This document shows, piece by piece, positions 6,822 through 7,817 of a stretch of 7,817 bases of DNA; the stretch's first letter is position 1; each line of letters begins with the position of its first letter. The DNA is from Deltaproteobacteria bacterium (GTDB lineage Bacteria; UBA10199; DSSB01), in contig JAIOPF010000334.1 in assembly GCA_021414045.1 (NCBI GenBank), positions 1-7,817 on the forward strand. The letters are read 5' to 3'. The notes under the pieces are model-generated. The model was not told the origin of the DNA. It saw nothing but the letters and a program-made list of their open reading frames with translations, and did no database searches. Made by a program: the position numbers and the translations under genes.

Positions 6822-7357
6822 TGCGAAAATACCTGCCGCTTTTCGTCTACCCCCCGATCGTCATCCTGCTCGACCAAATCAGCAAATATTGGATCGTCCA
6901 AAACATCCCTATCGGGCAAACGCGCCCCGTGTGGGCGGGTTTCTTCGACTTGGTGCATTTCCGCAATCGCGGGGTCGCCTTCAGCATGCTCGACGATCTT
7001 TCCGCCCAAGGTCATCAGTGGTTCTTCCACGTGGTCACGATCGCGGCGATCGCCGCCCTCTTCGGGATTTATTCCAAGACCAAGCCCGAAGAGCGCAAGA
7101 TGCAAGTTCCCCTCGCCTTCATCTTCGGCGGGGCCGTCGGCAATTTCATTGACCGAATCACGCGGGGCGAGGTGGTGGATTTCCTTTACTTCCATTGGCA
7201 CCACCGCATCGCCGAATTCGACCTGCTCGGGCATCATTTTCGCTTCTACTTGGCCTGGCCTGCCTTCAATATCGCGGATTCCGCGATTACCTGCGGGGCC
7301 CTCTATTTGGTGTTTCGGGTGATGTTCGGCCCCAAGGAAAAAGCCGCGAGCGCCTGA
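6821..7357 (+). CDS. lspA: lipoprotein signal peptidase (signal peptidase II)
   Basis: LspA is an inner-membrane aspartyl protease that cuts the signal peptide of prolipoproteins after Lgt has lipidated the lipobox cysteine; it is the target of globomycin. The 178 residues fit the family (about 160-180). Four membrane segments are apparent near 5-23, 66-84, 96-114 and 147-167. Motifs: LDQISKYW at 17-24, FRNRGVAFSML at 47-57, FGGAVGNFIDR at 102-112, VVDFL at 118-122 (catalytic D120) and FNIADSAI at 149-156 (catalytic D153). The stretch between the two aspartates is longer than usual and His/aromatic-rich. The ATG shares its A with the ileS stop (TGATG), the common ileS-lspA coupling; AAGG lies about 11 bases upstream. 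An in-frame extension back into ileS is a frame artefact. Confidence 0.97.
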   Translation: MRKYLPLFVYPPIVILLDQISKYWIVQNIPIGQTRPVWAGFFDLVHFRNRGVAFSMLDDLSAQGHQWFFHVVTIAAIAALFGIYSKTKPEERKMQVPLAFIFGGAVGNFIDRITRGEVVDFLYFHWHHRIAEFDLLGHHFRFYLAWPAFNIADSAITCGALYLVFRVMFGPKEKAASA

Positions 7358-7415
7358 ATTCCGGGGAAGATTTTTCGGTCGAAGTTCCTTGCTCGATGAT
7401 CTATGTTCGAGGCTT
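7358..7415. other. short lspA-lgt spacer
   Basis: This is a 58-base gap within the plus-strand cluster. It holds a weak 4-bp inverted repeat, TTCG/CGAA, at 7374-7383 and a GAGG run at 7409-7412, three bases before the lgt ATG. I see no convincing terminator or promoter, so read-through from lspA is the simplest reading. Confidence 0.4.
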
Positions 7416-7817
7416 ATGCGCCCATTTCTCTATTATAGCCCCAATTTTTCCATCCCCAGCTTCGCCTTCATGCTGATGCTGGCCTCGCTGACCGCGACGA
7501 TGGTGCTCTACAAGCTGGCTCCCAGGCGCGGACTTTCCCAGGTTGTCTCGCTGGACCTCGGCATCATCGGAACCATCATGGCGGTGATAGGAATGAGGGT
7601 GTTCCACATCTTCGTGGAAGGCCCTAACTATGCCTCGCCGGGTTATTCGAATTATTATTGGGAGCACCCCACGCACATGTGGCAGATCTGGCGCGGGGGC
7701 TTCGTCAGTTACGGGGCCTTTCTGGGCATCGGCGTCGGCTGGATCAGCTATTTAAAATGGCGCAAGCTGGACATGCTCACCTATCTCGATTTCGGCGCCT
7801 TGTTCGGATTCCCCATC
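7416..7817 (+). CDS. lgt: prolipoprotein diacylglyceryl transferase, 5' part (cut by the right window edge)
   Basis: Lgt moves diacylglycerol from phosphatidylglycerol to the lipobox cysteine of prolipoproteins in the inner membrane, the step just before LspA. The 134 visible codons are about half of the family length (about 260-300). Seen: N-terminal YYSPNFSIPSFAFML at 6-20, as in Lgt proteins that begin with a proline-containing periplasmic stretch; hydrophobic segments near 13-32, 46-68 and 97-113; GMRVFHIF at 59-66, resembling the family GxRxxYxx motif; and IWRGGFVSYGAFLG at 91-104, resembling the IWxGGLxxxGGLIG signature. Y99 sits where E. coli Lgt has H103. The essential arginines of E. 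coli Lgt (R143, R239) would lie beyond the edge. The ATG at 7416 is preferred over the internal ATGs at codons 19 and 21, which would remove the first membrane segment. Family call is good but based on a partial, divergent sequence. Confidence 0.88.
   Translation, partial: MRPFLYYSPNFSIPSFAFMLMLASLTATMVLYKLAPRRGLSQVVSLDLGIIGTIMAVIGMRVFHIFVEGPNYASPGYSNYYWEHPTHMWQIWRGGFVSYGAFLGIGVGWISYLKWRKLDMLTYLDFGALFGFPI

Noticed and set aside
7401..7676. 91-residue minus-strand frame opposite lgt
   Set aside because: It is antisense to a plus-strand frame with Lgt signatures that stays open to the window edge.

Overview
The window is an ordinary-looking stretch of a Gram-negative bacterial chromosome with no mobile element, CRISPR array, tRNA or rRNA that I can see. 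GC content is moderate to high, roughly 55-60% in most genes by spot-counting by eye. An L/F-tRNA-protein transferase (aat), lipoprotein-processing genes (lspA, lgt) and a complete dTDP-rhamnose pathway fit a diderm with lipoproteins and rhamnose-containing surface glycans. The order aat-ileS-lspA-lgt and the somewhat divergent LspA and Lgt suggest a deltaproteobacterium-like or poorly sampled lineage. That placement is inference only.

Left half (1-3204, minus strand): a tight rml operon read right to left as rfbD, rfbB, rfbA, rfbC. The four products make dTDP-L-rhamnose from glucose-1-phosphate: RfbA makes dTDP-glucose, RfbB dehydrates it, RfbC epimerises it and RfbD reduces it. D/B and B/A are joined by 4-base stop/start overlaps (GTGA and ATGA). 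rfbC starts 6 bases after rfbA behind a strong Shine-Dalgarno and runs off the left edge.

Middle (3205-3273): a 69-base divergent intergenic spacer between rfbD and aat. It should hold the promoters or leaders of both gene sets, and it contains small inverted repeats.

Right half (3274-7817, plus strand): aat (N-end rule L/F-transferase), ileS (isoleucyl-tRNA synthetase), lspA (signal peptidase II) and the first 134 codons of lgt (prolipoprotein diacylglyceryl transferase), which is cut by the right edge. ileS and lspA share one base (TGATG). Lgt and LspA catalyse consecutive steps of lipoprotein maturation (lipidation, then signal-peptide cleavage), so their adjacency makes functional sense. 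All the long antisense reading frames look like shadows of these genes. I found no undescribed system; the points worth checking are residue-level variations in IleRS, LspA and Lgt, and the composition of rfbC.
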